Source: Megamerina dolium (lineage: Eukaryota; Arthropoda; Insecta; Diptera; Megamerinidae). Taken from it: a DNA stretch of 64,000 nt. The notes beneath the pieces were generated by a model, which was not told where the DNA came from, did not search any database, and saw nothing but the letters and a program-made list of their open reading frames with translations. Below, piece after piece: positions 35,180 to 60,201 of this stretch. Both the position numbers and the translations under genes were made by a program. The first letter of the stretch is position 1. Each line of letters starts with the position of its first letter. The DNA lies in contig OY978526.1 in assembly GCA_963854835.1 (NCBI GenBank), positions 70,094,418 through 70,158,417 on the forward strand, in the 5' to 3' direction.

Positions 35180-38100
35180 TAATAGAAAACACATCCTATT
35201 CTTGTAAGGCACCAAAAAAAAAAAAAAGTATTATATCAAAAATTCCATTTTAAAAAAATCAACATATTCTAAATTACATATAGTAGAACATTGTTGACTA
35301 TAAACCGTACATATATGTAAAACGTTTCCAATTATACATATGCTTAATGATATATCGTTCTATATTCGAATGTCAATATTTTAAACTATTGCTGTGTAAA
35401 AGTGGCATGATGTGAATATAATTGTATTCGATTGCACTTATGTGGGACACGTTGCGAAAAAAAGACCAAATTTTTTAGTCTACTACTATATACAAATATC
35501 TCTAGTAACGCACACATAGCAGTGGACGAATTAGGAGTCTAACATCTGAGAAATTAATAACTTCAGCTCCATTCTGGCAGTTAGGCAGGTCAAATTCAAC
35601 ATAAACATTTACTACAATACAACAACTCGATCTGAAAAGTTACCCTAGCAATAACTGAAACGAGAGACAGCAGCATGCAACATCCCGTGGTTTAATTTAG
35701 AATACTTAAGTGGAAGTGGATAAGCCAAACTCTACGTAAAACTGGTATTGATAACAGTGGGAATTGCAATTGAATATGTTGTTTAGAAAGGTAAGAATGA
35801 AAGGAGTCAACACTCAGGCGGGCATTATTGATCCCATATGTCTCATAAAAGATGCCAGGAAACAATCATGATGATTATTTTTAATATGTACATGAAGTTG
35901 GAGAATAGCGAGAAGCCGTTTTTTTTTTTTGTTTGTCAAGTCTCTGTATTTTTCTATATTTTGAAGTTTTTAAACCAATTTAAAAAATAATTTTTTTATA
36001 TTATTCATATATTAATTTTGTTGTTTGTTTTTGTTTTAGAGAATTCCACAATACAACTTTTCTTGTGTTTTTCGTTCTATTCTTGAGCAAATCAAGAATT
36101 TACCGATATTACATATTTTTTCTATTAATTTTTTCAAACTTGTTTATTGTCAGAAATTTTGCGAAAAGCAGCTATTGATAATGTCTGGAATTAAACAATA
36201 AGATGACGTTGACGTTGAGTTTTATTTGCAGATTTGGAAAAGCACACTGGCCGTCTATACAAAATTTTTTTATTTTCCACGATGGAATGGCCGAGAAATA
36301 ATATGCATTTTCAAATTTTATTGCTAGCATTAGTAATTTTGAGCCGAAAAATAATATGCATTTTCAAATTTTATTGCTAGCATTAGTAATTTTGAGCCGG
36401 ACAAGGCCATATCATATTTACGAAAAATAAAATTCATTTTTAATTTTCATTACGATCTCATATTAATTCTATTATTTTCAACATTTTTACAGTAGTTTTG
36501 TCCCTACCAAAAATATATCGAAATTATTTAATAGCAAAGGAATCGTAGTTATGACAATTGAACAGAATCAACTATTCGATTTAATTTAAATATGATCAAA
36601 ATCGCCGTCAAAATGACTTTATAATGTAAATATAAACAAAACATGGCAGCCCTATTTTCAATATTAATGACAGAGTGTTCATAACGTGCAAACATTAAAA
36701 ATTGATAAAACATTATGAAAATAAATATTAAAATAATTACCGAGAGCAATATTAATAAAATATTAACTGCTTATGCGGAAATTGAATTGATCACAGCTAT
36801 TTTAATATGTCAAATTATAACGAAAAGGCGAAAATTAACATTTACCCTATAATTACCAATGTTCCACTATTCTCCAACGTACGTCTGTGTAGTACTTTTA
36901 GTATTTCATATCAGAACTGTATTTGATTTGAAAATAATAATTGTACATGCGAGATTTTTTCCATACATAAATATAATCGAAATATTGGAAAAGATTAATT
37001 TTATTCATATAGGAGGCATCAAACATATTCACACAATTAATCAAAGCATATTTTCAGGCTTGTAGTGTAATTGAGTTGAATAGAAATGTCAAAGAAAATT
37101 TCATTTGATTTTTCCCTTATTTTGTGTGCTTTTTAGTACATACGAGTATATACATATATGTAAATGATTAAATTGTAACTTCTGTCAATTAAATTGTAGA
37201 CTGGAATGCAGTTGCTTAAAATTAAAATGAAAAATAAAATATTGTTTAAAAAAATGCTAACAAAATTTTCAAAATATAATATTATCAATAATAATTATAA
37301 TAATCAATATATTATAAGTATATGCGTTTATATAATATATATAATCGGAAAAGAAAATTGCGTAAAACATATTGGATATGCTTGTATTTATGCATACTCA
37401 CATACCTAAAGTATTTTATTCGCGACGTTTGAATACATTTTTTGTAGCTATAGTAAATGGGTAGATGTAGTTTGTTTATACATGCTTACATATATTCATA
37501 CTAAAATGCATAACATTAATATACTCGTCCCTAAATATATATTATGTAGTTACATACATATAGAGTTGTGTATTATGATAAATTAATGTGAAATAAAAAT
37601 AAAGCTTTATATGTTTTTTACGTACGTGTATAAAATTAAAATAAACTACTTATATGAAAATCAAGTTATATATATAAGCCAATGCAATGCATATAAAATG
37701 CATATGATATTTGAAAATATGTATGTAATATTCGAAGCAATTTGAAACCAATCTACTATAAAAATACGCGTATCGTCATATAGCTCAATGTTGAAGCTTC
37801 TGCATTTATCGCCATATTGAACATATATTTTTTTTTTTATTTAAAATACTCTGCAGGTTTCATTCATTACACAGACACACGAAAGAAAGATCTTGTCCAC
37901 CAGATGAGATAAACATTTATATAAGTATTGATTCGAAAAGGTATTCGATTGAGGAATGATGCGATCAGATCACATTTCGTTCCTAACCTGAAAAAACAAT
38001 TATTAAAGTTGAAACCAGGAATGGTTAGTGTGGAAGAACTACTAAAGATTTCTTACGCCAAGTTGGCTACTTCAACAACACCGCGGTTAATAACTTATAA

Positions 38101-38350
38101 CTAATTTTAACTTGATATAATGAAATCCATTTATGCTATCTTGCACACCAACTTCTAAAATATGGTTTAGGAGCAACGCCTTTAAAGTATAAGGGCACAT
38201 AGTAAAGTACATATAATGGCGTAGTTTTTGTGCACCTATGGCTCACGAAACAAGCTAAATCTATAAACATTCTTTCAGGACGTAGTTTTACATGTGTTTT
38301 AGATGGGGCATATGCAGAAATATCGATCTACACAGGTGATCCTCTTTCAA
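35180..38350. other. AT-rich intergenic DNA with one small duplication
   Basis: Nothing gene-like. Contains the 53-bp tandem duplication at 36292-36397 and many TATATA/CATACATA tracts. Confidence 0.5.
36292..36397 (+). repeat. 53-bp two-copy tandem duplication
   Basis: AATAATATGCATTTTCAAAT begins at 36297 and again at 36350, and both copies run through TTGCTAGCATTAGTAATTTT to GAGCCG with one mismatch near the unit start. Confidence 0.92.
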
Positions 38351-38359
38351 ATACCCAAA

Positions 38360-38770
38360 ATTAACTTTAGACAGTTATAAGCCAATGCTGACCCATATTC
38401 AGTTGGCTTCCTCGACATTTCTTCCGAATATAGTTACCATTAACTACTATTCCTAAAAGAGCTCTCCGTTGCAAATTCACTCCCGCCACTTGCAAAGTTG
38501 CAAAGACCTCATAGAGGCTAAAGTATCTGATCCATCTCCCATTTATATGTGTTACACAACATTTTTCCTGATCATATTTACTAACTACCCTTATTCCTGG
38601 AGGAGACTCCCCTACCAAATGGACTTAAAAGCACCTGAAAATTGCCATATAATTTCATAATCGTTAAGGAAGCACACCAAGAGCAACGAAATATATAATC
38701 AATGCCCATTAATTCTTCTGCCCCAGCATTTGGCTTAAATATATTTACCGCCTATCTCCACGCCTCAGGG
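38360..38770 (+). repeat. dispersed ~145-bp repeats, degenerate
   Basis: Two to three decayed units with CTGACCCATATTCAGTT, CTTCCTCGACATTTCTTCC, AATGCCCATTAATTCTTCTG and CGCCTATCTCCACGCC. Continues into a retrotransposon remnant at 38.8 kb. Confidence 0.5.
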
Positions 38771-38779
38771 GTAGTAAGC

Positions 38780-39380
38780 CACAAAATTTATATTTTTTTA
38801 TATAATTTACATTTTCGCCAGTCATCTCAGTATTTCCGCTTCTTGTGCCAAATTTGAAACTCTCAGTGTTGACAGATTCGCCTGTACTTTTAGTTTTCCC
38901 ACTGGACGTTGGGTCTTCCTGTTCGACGATGTCCACCAAAAAGCATCGAATACTATAATTTTTTAATTGCACCTTGTCCTTCCATTTACACGATATGGCA
39001 GAATCAATGAACTTGCGAAGGACTTTAAAGCTGCCATATTCAAGAATGGAAATGGTGAAATTTTTACTGAGTTTTACTTTTGTTACTTGAGAAAGGTATC
39101 AAGAAAGCCGAAGTTACCACCAGTTAGCAAGAGAGACGTTTCGTCATTCTCGAAACCAAGACAACAAGTTGTCTCTTTAGATAGACCGATTTCATTTATC
39201 AAGTTCCATATATCAGGTTTATTAAAAAATGTGGGGCTGAAAGTTGTGCCTGATCTGGTCAGTTTTTTGTCTTACCTGAGACTTGGAATGCTGTTCCAGT
39301 AGCAGTTCTAGAATATTTTTGTCCAGTCCATAACATTGTTTTTTCTTTTTCATGCCTGCATGAGGGTGATCTCTCTCAAC
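38780..39380 (-). mobile_element. second retrotransposon RNase H-region remnant
   Basis: The + strand at 39225-39340 aligns by eye with 27830-27945. Shared landmarks are GGGCTGAAA/GGACTGAAA, CTTGGAATGCTGTTCCAGTA/CAGGAATGTTGATCTAGTA and TTTTTGTCCAG/TTTTTGCCCAG. It is therefore the same 3' coding region of the Jockey-type element on the - strand. Open frames on the + strand here are antisense artefacts. Confidence 0.5.
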
Positions 39381-40051
39381 GCATCATCCATAACTTAGAA
39401 ACAGATTGTATTTACAAGTAGAATGTTTGAATAGTTGTATGTGAGCACCATTTCCAAAAATGTTATGAAATGTTATGTAGTAGAATAGAAAAAACGAAAA
39501 TGTATTGGAATACGATTGCATACAATTACTATTGTTATAAAAATGAAAAAAAAAAAAACGAATAAAAATAATCATAATAAAAATACCCTTAAAAAGCCCC
39601 CAAAGCATACAAGGCTCAATGAGTGAAAACAACAAATAATAAATACTTAATATGATATAATAATAATTTGAATAAATGAATTAAAAATAAATGAAAATAC
39701 CAAAAAAAAAGTGTATAAAAATGATAAAAAGAAACATATGCAGAATTCAAAGTACATACATCTTGTTTAATTTCATAATTCCTTTCTTATAATTATATAT
39801 AATTTTTATGCTGAAAAAGTATTAAATTAAATTTAATTATATTATACACAAACAGAAAAGACACACCAAACAAGAAAAAAAAACACACATAATACAAATC
39901 AAAATTCAGAAAGATGAAAAAAGAAAAAAACAAAAAATTCGAAAAGTGCAAAAACATACCGATACAATTAATATTTTACATAAATCGTAGCATGGAAAAT
40001 CAATTTATAAATGCATATACATACATATTTATATAGAAAACCGTTATATAT

Positions 40052-41613
40052 AGTGTGTTTCAAAAGTTTCCGGAATGGTCTCAGTAGGATTAGACAGTAG
40101 CGCCATCTATTGACACTTGAACTCTTAAAGTTTGCTCCTTTACGAACATGTTGACACATTGGAATTATCATCACGCCAACAAAGAACATAGTTAGTGTGC
40201 AAGAGGTTCATCAAAATGAAGTATTTAGCAACGAGACAATATCAAGCTGCCTTTCGTCTCTTCGCCCCTTGGAGTCCATTTTCATCGCCAATTCTGCGGT
40301 AGATCGACCGCCAATTTGTCTAAAAAAAAAAATCGAGTACAGAATGCAGTAAATTGTTACGGCTGCTACACAAAAGTCCACATTCATCGTTCTTATGGTT
40401 GCACTTGTCAATATTTTGTTCTTTACTCACTGTGTTCTTGATCTTCAAATATCTTTTATGTTGTTTTTTTAACACTTAAACTTCGATCAGTAGATCCGCT
40501 TAGAGTAGATCCGTGTTAGAGATCAGCGGCCACAGATAAAAAACGGTTCCCGGTGTCTTCTTCTCCTTTTCACCGGAACGGCATTGAAGCCAATCACTTT
40601 TAAATGGTTAGTGAAATAAGCTGGTATTAAATTCCTCTAGTCGCGTGCGGTTATTTCTAAAAGAAAATCAACGCCGTGCTTTGTCACTCTGCATAGCATA
40701 GTTTTGGTCTATCGACAGCTCTTGGCGTCCACCCTTTCGTTATCATGCATTTTACTAACGAAATCGCATAGAGTGACCTTAATTGCAGCAAATGCAGCCG
40801 CGAAACGGGCAAAAGACATCATAGTAGGTAAGCTGTATGAAGTTTCATTGCTCGGGTTCCTTTAATGACATTCTCCCACTTTGAATCTGATGAGACGTTC
40901 AAGTACTGTGGCAAATATAAGACACTCAAACAATTCTACTCAAACAATTCTACTGGTCTACTAGGTGATTCAATAAAGACGCAAGGATATGTTGAAGCTA
41001 TCTCCTCTTTACTGTAAGAGAAGTTCGGTGGTATCAACTCAGAACATTGGAGTTAGTTTAAAAGGTTTTAAGTGCCAGTTTGTTTGGAATGTGTATGGAA
41101 TTTTATTTATTGACTTTTTGAAAAACAAAAAACAAAAATAACAACCAAATATTATGAGTCATTATTGGAGCATAAAGGATAATAAAGAAATTAAAGAAAA
41201 AATGACACATTTTTCACAAAAAAAAATTATTTTTTAATATACAATTATTATTCAATGCACCAACTTCCAAGGTCATAGTTATGATGGCAAAAAATTTATT
41301 TAAAAAGGTAAGCGATGGTTTTTATCTACTGTATACGCCGGATTTGACTTAGAGAGTATACAATCAGTTTACAAATTTGAAAAATCGCAATTTGAATCGA
41401 ATAAAGAAATCATCGGAGCAGCCGTTTTTATTCATCTTTAAAGAGAATCTATTTTAATCAATTTTTATCAATCAACTCAGTACTATTTATTAACATAATG
41501 ACTTTTCGAAAGTGTCAAAATGTTTGTGAAAGTATAGGCATTAAAATTCAGTTATATGTGTTGCCACCATATAATACTACTGCGCCCCAGTTCGGAAACT
41601 TTAGAAATACACT
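40052..41613. mobile_element. DNA transposon remnant, ~1.56 kb, inverted termini
   Basis: Left end AGTGTGTTTCAAAAGTTTCC and the reverse complement of the right end (AGTGTATTTCTAAAGTTTCC) differ at two positions and both continue into G-rich flanks. Size and termini resemble Tc1/mariner elements. The internal frames are broken and I could not place catalytic residues. A piece near 40970-41040 resembles the retrotransposon 3' fragments and may be a nested insertion. Confidence 0.5.
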
Positions 41614-42160
41614 GTGTACATAGAAACAGATGTACATTTAGAACAAATCTAACATATACCTTACATACATATATGTATATTTATTTTTTTACTAACTTCA
41701 AAAAATATGGACGATGAAACAAATTAAATTCTATACATACATACTCGTACAATTACCAAAAAAAAAAAAGAAAAGGAATGTAAATATGAACAAATATGAT
41801 ACATGATAACTTCACACTCTTCCATATACTATAAAAACACACTGATATATTTTGTATTAATACATAGTTTTTTTTTTCTTGTATTAAATTAAGTATTTGT
41901 TAAAAAAAAGTTAAAATTTTATTTTTCAATTTCACTATATTTTCACTATATCTATATGTACATAATATATAATTTCTTATTCAAAAGAAGAATAGCTAAA
42001 AAACAAAGAAAATCCTTTCAGAAACCAATATGTTTGTGCTTCTTGTATCGTGTGAAGAAAAAAAAAACAAAAAAAGAAAGAAAATATAAATTTAATTTAT
42101 TTAATAACAAATGTTAAAATTATATTAATTCATATAAGACAAACAAAAAAAAAATACAAA

Positions 42161-42358
42161 GGGGATTCACAAGCTGTTGTAACATGTCATATTGTGATAA
42201 ATTTTATAAAATTCTACACACTAGATGTAGTGTAAAGAAGCGCCATTTTAGCTTCCATACAAAAGCGACTTTGCATAATACAACCCTGCTTGCATATATT
42301 CATTCGTTCAAATTGAAATTATGAAAAATATGACTTTATGAAATCTTGTGAATCACTC
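42161..42358. mobile_element. MITE of the GTCATAA terminal-repeat family, copy 3
   Basis: Left GGATTCACAAGCTGTTGTAA, then CATGTCATATTGTGATAA. The reverse complement of the right end reads GTGATTCACAAGATTTCATA, then AAGTCATATTTTTCATAA. About 198 bp with no coding frame; the same termini occur at 20883-21063. Confidence 0.6.
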
Positions 42359-42557
42359 AATGATTAAAAAACCAATATACTACCAACATATATACATAAT
42401 AATCTCCTAATCATCTTAAAATCATATTCTTAGTAAAATTAAAAACGCAAGAAATAACAAGAAATCTTGTAATTTGTTTTGTTTGTTGTTAATGGTGATA
42501 TACATAAGTACATAAATACATCTATATATACATACAAATTAAACAAATAAATATCTA

Positions 42558-42586
42558 TATTATTATTATTATTATTATTATTATTA
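42558..42586 (+). repeat. (TTA)n microsatellite
   Basis: About nine perfect TTA units in intergenic DNA. Confidence 0.95.
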
Positions 42587-43489
42587 CATGCATACGAACA
42601 TATATTATATAAAAAACAAAAGAAGAAGAAGAAAAACGAAAAGGAAAATTATTCTTGAAAAAATATGTATTTGCGTACATAAAATAAGCTAAAAAAAATT
42701 ATCGCCATAGCGCAACAACACATATACCTACCTAGTGTATACATAAGAAAAAATCAAACAATTATAAAAAGTAAAGAATTGTAGAAAAACAACAGCAACA
42801 ACCATCAAACAGCAACTACCAACAAACCAAAAACAAATATTTATGTAAAATAATATTTTTTTTTTCTGAAAAATATATAAATGCATATTCATCAAATATT
42901 ACAAATTATTAGTCGTTTTATTTCAAATAATAGTCATTGGTTAAGCCATTAGTTAATCAACACATTAAACAACATAAAAATATGACATCACTTTTAAATT
43001 GAAATATTCAACAATTGGACATTTTATTTCAAATATGTAATTACCCCCAGTAGCTATGGATCATTAAAAGTCGAATTTACAATCATTAATTAAGTCAATG
43101 GTTGACTCAAAGATTAAATAAGATAATAATATGGCAGCACTTCGTAATTTATGGATTGCAAGAGTGTGAACTATTAGGTGTGTTTTCGTACTTTTCCAGT
43201 AACAATTATCCAGTAAACAAATTTCTGAGAATTTGACAGCATTCGCTCTCAAAGAGAAAAATATGCCAAAAAGTACAAGAATAGTTTCACGAACAGTTGA
43301 TATTCCACTAAGTAAATTTCAATTGTTCATTTACTTGTTACTTTCTTATGCTTATGATCAGCTGTTTTTTCTACTTGCAAGTCTTTACTGGCATAAATTT
43401 GTCCAATAACAATTTGCAACTTCCCCTTGCTTTGACAAGAATTTCCGACTCGTCTTTCCAACAAGACGAATGGAATTATTGGACTTAGC

Positions 43490-44450
43490 TTTCGTGAATT
43501 CCCATAGCCTCAAATGGTACATGGATGGATCTAGAATATACTATGGTTAGTCTAAAGACCAAGGCGGCTGTTCCTCTTGGTGCCTGGTCTATGCTTTGGC
43601 AAGAACCTCTGAGTTATTTTTCCAAAAATACATTAATGAGAAGATATCTTACCTCTCATAAATATCCACTCTTGCTGCCTGATCAAATGTCTACCAAGCT
43701 TAGATTCTTGCAATTGCAACTTATGCAAAATATTCCTTAACATAGGTCTTAAAGGTGCAGCGCTCACTTCAGCTTCTCGAATAGTTAAGCTACCAGTATG
43801 GGTCTTTGTTCTTGGAACTTTTCCTTTATGGCTTGTAGCAGAATATTTTGACATATTACAAAGTAAGTGTGTTTTACTCAAAGTCACGTTGCTTGATTGG
43901 CGAATCATTGTGGATTTAATGGAAATGAGCTGGCAGATGAAATACACAGAATGGGATCTGCACTTTAATATATCGGTCTGGAATCATTGTTTAGAATTCC
44001 ATGGTCTTCTACCCGCTCATATCTGAGCAGAAAAAAAAATCATCTAAAACTCCTACTGCAACAATATTCATTCCATCAGGTAAGGCAAAGAGTTCATCGA
44101 ACCAAACGCAGTATATACGATATTCTCAGAGTTCTTAATAACTCTTTATTTAAACTTGCTCACAGGCTTTTTTTTTCGGCCATCTCAAGCTACGGCATCA
44201 CCTTCAATTCTTTCATACCGTAGTGGGTTTCAATACCCAGTTTAAACGTCAACTTTGATATCAAAAAGAGTTGTAATTTCGAACGGTGTCCACCTTTCGG
44301 CAAACAATTGGCAATTATCCGAACTTTGTAATAAAGCTCAGGAATAGATTTGCACCATTCTAATACTGTCCAAAATTTAAGACGCACAACAGTAATGGAA
44401 GAGAAGCTCGGCCAATGAGCCCTTTGGGGCTTTAAGTGCCACATATATAT
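43490..44450 (+). mobile_element. retrotransposon RNase H and 3'-end remnant
   Basis: Near 43518 the + strand reads WYMDGSRIYYG, the RNase H TDGS strand with Thr changed to Met. Near 43890-43960 a shifted frame reads CGFNGNELADEIHRMGSA, the G-H-x-G-x-x-GNE-x-AD helix. The 3' series (ACTGTCCAAAATTTAAGACG, GAAGAGAAGCTCGGCCAATG) follows at 44360-44440. It is the most complete 3' half of the Jockey-type element in the window, broken by frameshifts. Confidence 0.75.
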
Positions 44451-44959
44451 AATAGATTTGCACGCTATCTCAGCTTTTGAAATTTGACCATAGTCTTCTA
44501 ATTACTGACCAAATTTAACGTGCACGTGTTCTTTCATACAAAATATCTCTCGGAGAGGGTGGCTACAACTTCCAATCTTGTAATATGGTTGGTCTTAAAA
44601 ATCAAATAAAATATCTGATCAGAATCTCTTAATTCCAAGCAACAATTTCCTCTTCGAAACAGCTAAAATGCAAGTGATTGCTTTGATAAGGTTCCATAAC
44701 ACTTCCATGTGGAAATTTGAATCTATAGTCCCCAGAATACCTTGTTTGGAAACTGTTTCCTCTCATTTCCTCTACAAATACTCTGCACTCTGGAAACAGA
44801 GAATGGATACCTTAGGTAAACCACTCTCCAACTGCACGGACTGGATATAACCGAGCTGTTAACAACTGAATAAACAGTTGGAAACGAGGATGTGGCAACA
44901 AAATGGCGCGAAAGCGTTAGTTGGATTCATGGAATGAGTCACCACTTCAACCAACCAAC

Positions 44960-45250
44960 CAACCCCATAATACCTACTGAAAGTAAATCCATAATCCATA
45001 AGGTACTAGTCGGTCACACATTTCACCGCTTTAGTGGACTGCTCTACAAAATAAACGTAAAAATGCCAGGAAATCAAACATGACCACATGACTGCACAGG
45101 AAACGCCCTCAGTGGAATGAAATGTTTGCCCTGCCCACCATAGAATTACCTCACACACATTTCCCTCAAATGTATAACTACTTAAAATTGTCCAAATTTC
45201 AATTTTCACTGGGTCAAGCCATTTGAAAACTTGACCCAACCAATCTGACA
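44960..45250. repeat. dispersed ~145-bp repeat copies
   Basis: Contains GGTCACACATTTCACCGC, ACAAAATAAACGTAAAAA and CTCACACACATTTCCCTCAA, degenerate pieces of the 31-kb array consensus, possibly rearranged. Confidence 0.4.
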
Positions 45251-45563
45251 CATCATAATCATGCATAGTGACATAGAGAAGTGGCTGTACATTTTTATTA
45301 GAGCAGATTTGTGTCCAATTACTTAAAATAATACATATAAAGGAGGCAGGTTTGCCGCTTGTCCAAGTAGCATTCGAACATCTATAAAATCGTTGAGAAT
45401 ATTTCTCCCGCGGACTTATAAGAAATTACAACTAGAGTTTAATCCAATTTAATATCATTGAAAAAAGTACTGTCAGAAAAAATTATTTGTAAAAGCTGAA
45501 ATAACGTTTAGAATCGGCATTTGTAAGGTCAAAGCAATGATAAGTGAAAAAATATACCTTAAA

Positions 45564-46089
45564 GGGTGTTTCATTTAAAAGTACTCTCTTCAAAAATAAA
45601 AGACGAATTATTCAATTTCATCGGGTAACCTCTATTATATCATAAAATATTAATTATATTTGTTTTTTCAATCTTATGTCCTTCAAATGATGACCGCAAT
45701 TGCTGCTAACATGGTCGATCCCTTTTGAAGTTTCTGTTTTCGTTGCTGTGATCGAGCACTTATAGGATCTATGCTTTCAAATTTCTTAATCATAGCTGTC
45801 TTATCCATGTAGACTGTGGTACCCGCTTTCAAAATTAAAATACCAGAGCTGTGGTATTTTAAGGTTGCCAAATCACTGTTCCGAATTGTTCTCGTACCAA
45901 TGCCATGATTTACGTTCTGTATGACAAGTAAGGCTCATTTTCATAATACAGTTGAATAATTTATCGATTTTTCCTTGATAATTTGTCAAATAATACTGAA
46001 CAAAAATACATTGACAGTCTTACAGCAGTCTTACAACTTGATCTGTCATAAAATCCGTACTGGAAAAAGTACATTTATATGAATCACCC
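45564..46089. mobile_element. inverted-repeat element, ~526 bp
   Basis: Left AAGGGTGTTTCATTTAAAAG and the reverse complement of the right end (TAGGGTGATTCATATAAATG) match at 16 of 20 positions and both continue into TAC. A 62-codon - strand frame at 45683-45871 shows no recognisable transposase motif. Termini resemble the GGGTGATT-ended mariner-type elements at 14.7 kb. Confidence 0.5.
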
Positions 46090-46099
46090 TATACGAGCA

Positions 46100-47632
46100 T
46101 ATAAAATAATCATATTAAAAAAATTATTATAAGGGTCGATGTACACTCCGCTTTGAGACCTTGGTAGATATTTATCATATTAGTGTGATTTTTTCATGCC
46201 TAGAAAAAAGAGCGGTGCGAGAAATATTTAGATATGTATGTTCATTAAGGGGCTTCAACTTTTCTATGCACAAAAAAAATATGTTGTAGTATATCTATAT
46301 GAGGAATGTCAAACCTTTTGTAAGATAACAGAGATAGCGTGAACTTCCATAATGAAACACATACCATTTATAAACATCCACAAATCGTACTTCTCTGCTA
46401 CAACCTTCTTTGAACCACCTTGATTCATATGCATACACAAATTGTATTGCCGGAAATTTCATACTATTATTAATTTATATATATAAAATACAATAATAGC
46501 TAATATCAATAAAACAACTCGCATTTAAATCACAATTATCATTTAATTTTCATATTATATGTATTTATATTTTTATAAATTATATTTGTAGTTATTGATT
46601 TATTTAAACTCCTAGGTATGATTTAATTTTATTATTTTACATTTTTAAGTTACATTAGTGTTAATACATTATAATACAAAATAACTATAGTAAGTAGTAG
46701 GTATGTATATCATTAGGCAACTAAGTTATAAAAACAATTTAACTCTTACAACAAAAATACATATAGATACAAATATGTATAATTATTTAAATGAACAAGC
46801 AAATAAAATAGGCATTTTAATTGTTTGTTAATTTGTTTCTTAAAAAATTGTATACATTTTTGTCTTGTTTGTGGTTCTTTGTCGTTTTCTCTAACCATGC
46901 AGAGTTGTAAGTTTAAATATTTCAATTTTCATAATGATTTTATATGTATGCATGTATATGTATTTATAGTCGATATTTACAAATTGAATGCAACAAATTG
47001 AATGCTACACAAATGAACAAAATAAAAATGTATATTGGACATTTCTGAGAAAATATTTTAATTATATGCAAGAATTATACAGGCGATAATTTATTTTAAA
47101 AAAATACACATTTCTTCTTTACTAAATATATAATATATTAATATGTAATTAAACATAATTTATATCAAGTGATATTCATTTTGTTCTTGCAATCTGCATA
47201 ATGATAATGATTAAGTTGTTTGGTAATACTTTTATGTACAACATATTTTTGAAATATTGTATATGAGTTGTTAAGAAAACAAAAACGCCAAATATGAATT
47301 CGACTCTATCCTTAACGACTCATAGATACAATATATAAAAACATAAATTCTATAAAATAATTTCCACACATCTAAAATTGAATTAATTTTGTTTGCCAAA
47401 TGAATATGATTGCTAATGATGACAAAAGAAAAAAAAAACGAAGCTTAAAATATCTAAATGTGTAGGTACAAAGATGGCGTCGAATAAAATATTGTGTGGG
47501 GGATTTTTTGTTTTTGTTTTTTTTTTTTTTGCAAATCTATGAACGTCTATTTCAATATATTACGTATATCTTGTTGCTGTTGTTGTTGTTGTTAATGTTG
47601 TGACTTCTCTTACAAATATTACTAGGCTGGTG
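46100..47632 (-). other. Hph 3' UTR and intergenic DNA
   Basis: AT-rich, with no open frame of note. The part nearest 47632 should hold the Hph 3' UTR, including a CAA-rich run (read on the - strand) near 47578-47594. The transcript end cannot be placed. Confidence 0.4.
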
Positions 47633-58495
<10,863 letters not shown>

Positions 58496-60201
58496 TTTTC
58501 TGTTCTTTCTTCTTCCTCTTCGATTTCGACCCTTATTTCACGCTCACACCTTGGATTTGTGTGTGTGTGTGTTGTTTTTCTTTCTTATGGCTGTTTCTGT
58601 ACGTTTTAATATAATTTCCTTTGCCCTTGCTTCGTCCTTTCATGTGTTAGCATTGTTACCTTTAACTTTAACCTTGAAGAGGGGGAGTCGGTCAAATGTA
58701 TGTGTTGATTCCTGCTGTCAGAAATGTTGTAATTACAATATAGAATAATTTATCTTGTTGTTTATTCTGTATTTAAATACCTTTTCAAATGCCAATGAGA
58801 GATAATTGTTTGACCAATTTTACCGAGCTCTAGTTCGATTTTATTTCTGTTGTGCTTCTTTTTACTCTTTTTATGTTTTAATCACGTACACCGCCGTTCA
58901 GTGATTCTCTTCTTGTACGCTGTGCTGTCCTCGTTATTGTTGCTGTTGTTGTATTGTTGGTGGCGTTGGTTGTATTTGTCACTTGCTATGCTATAATGTG
59001 TAGGTAATTTTCATTCCGTCTGAGCAATATAAATAATAATTGAATGGAAATTTCTTCTTTGTTTTTTTGTTTTTGTATTTCTCATATTCTCCTCTGATGA
59101 AATTGGTTTTATTATTTACCTTATACAACTATGACTTTATGCATTTCCAATCAGTAATTTGTGTTCTCTTTTATTGCATGCAGAGATTCTTAAAGTATTA
59201 TTCCACAAACTTTTGTTGTAACGTATGTTTTCTTGGAAGCTTATTGATATAATATCTAAAATCTATATTAAATCACAATTATTATTAACAAATTGCAAAC
59301 GAAAACTTTCACGAAATCGTTGTTGCTTGCTCAAAATAAAATGCTTCCCAGAGCTGTAATAGAAACGTCACTCTCGTATATGGTTGCCAGCATCTTATTA
59401 CATCGAAATGTCATGAATATTTAAATTAATTGAAACGTGTTCGATATTAAATTTCCTAAATTTTTCTGTAAAGAAAAAATGTACAAAACTTCTTTGATAC
59501 TCTTGAGGTGATTACAATAGTTTCCGATAACATTTAACTGATATTTAAAATTATTTATTATATTAATTTTTTTTATTACCTTTTAAAGTCAAGTTTAAGT
59601 TCTATAATTGATCATTTGTATTTTGTACACAAATTTTTAAAATTTTAATTTCAAAAAATACTATTCACAATTATTTATTTCATTTATTTATTTGAACAAT
59701 AATAGCAAACTTTTATAATTTTATATAAAATTCAATTCATAAATTATATTGCCATTTAAAATGAAAATAAAATTTGACGAAACAATATCATGATGAAATT
59801 AATCAAATGGAGTAGCTGATTGAAGGTATCACTTTGTTCTCCGACAAATTTTACGTTTATATTAGTAAAATTTTTTGGGCAGAAAATGCCAGTCATGCAT
59901 TTATATCAAGCCACGAAATTCGTGTACTTATTTGAAGAAAATTATAACAGTGCAAGAATCTAAGCGGTAGTTAAACTGACATTTTACTCTTCAGGGTTGC
60001 TCTTCTAAAAGTCGTTGGGTTTTCTTTATAAAATTTCTCCATTTTTCGATTGGAACACTAGCAATGCAACCCTTCATGTTATTCGATACTCGATTCTTAT
60101 CAACATCAGCTGTTCTCTGAAGCAACGGCGTTTAAAAACCTGTATCGGTAGCCGCGTTTTTTTATTATTCATTTTTTATCGTGCATTAACCAATAATCGT
60201 A
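58496..60201. other. divergent 5' region between Hph and enolase-phosphatase
   Basis: About 1.7 kb separating two divergently transcribed start codons. The part next to 58496 should hold the Hph 5' UTR; GTGTGTGTGT at 58559-58571 and a GTTGTTGTT-type run near 58936-58950 are the visible low-complexity pieces. No TATA box stands out. Confidence 0.4.

Noticed and set aside
38967..39302. 111-codon + strand frame
   Set aside because: Antisense to a retrotransposon RNase H remnant that aligns with 27.8-27.95 kb; no protein resemblance.
42900..43420. Possible inverted repeats (CATTGGTTAAGCC / CAATGGTTGACTC and AACAATTATCCAGTAA / TCCAATAACAATTTGC)
   Set aside because: Matches are short and patchy in AT-rich DNA; not enough to call an element.
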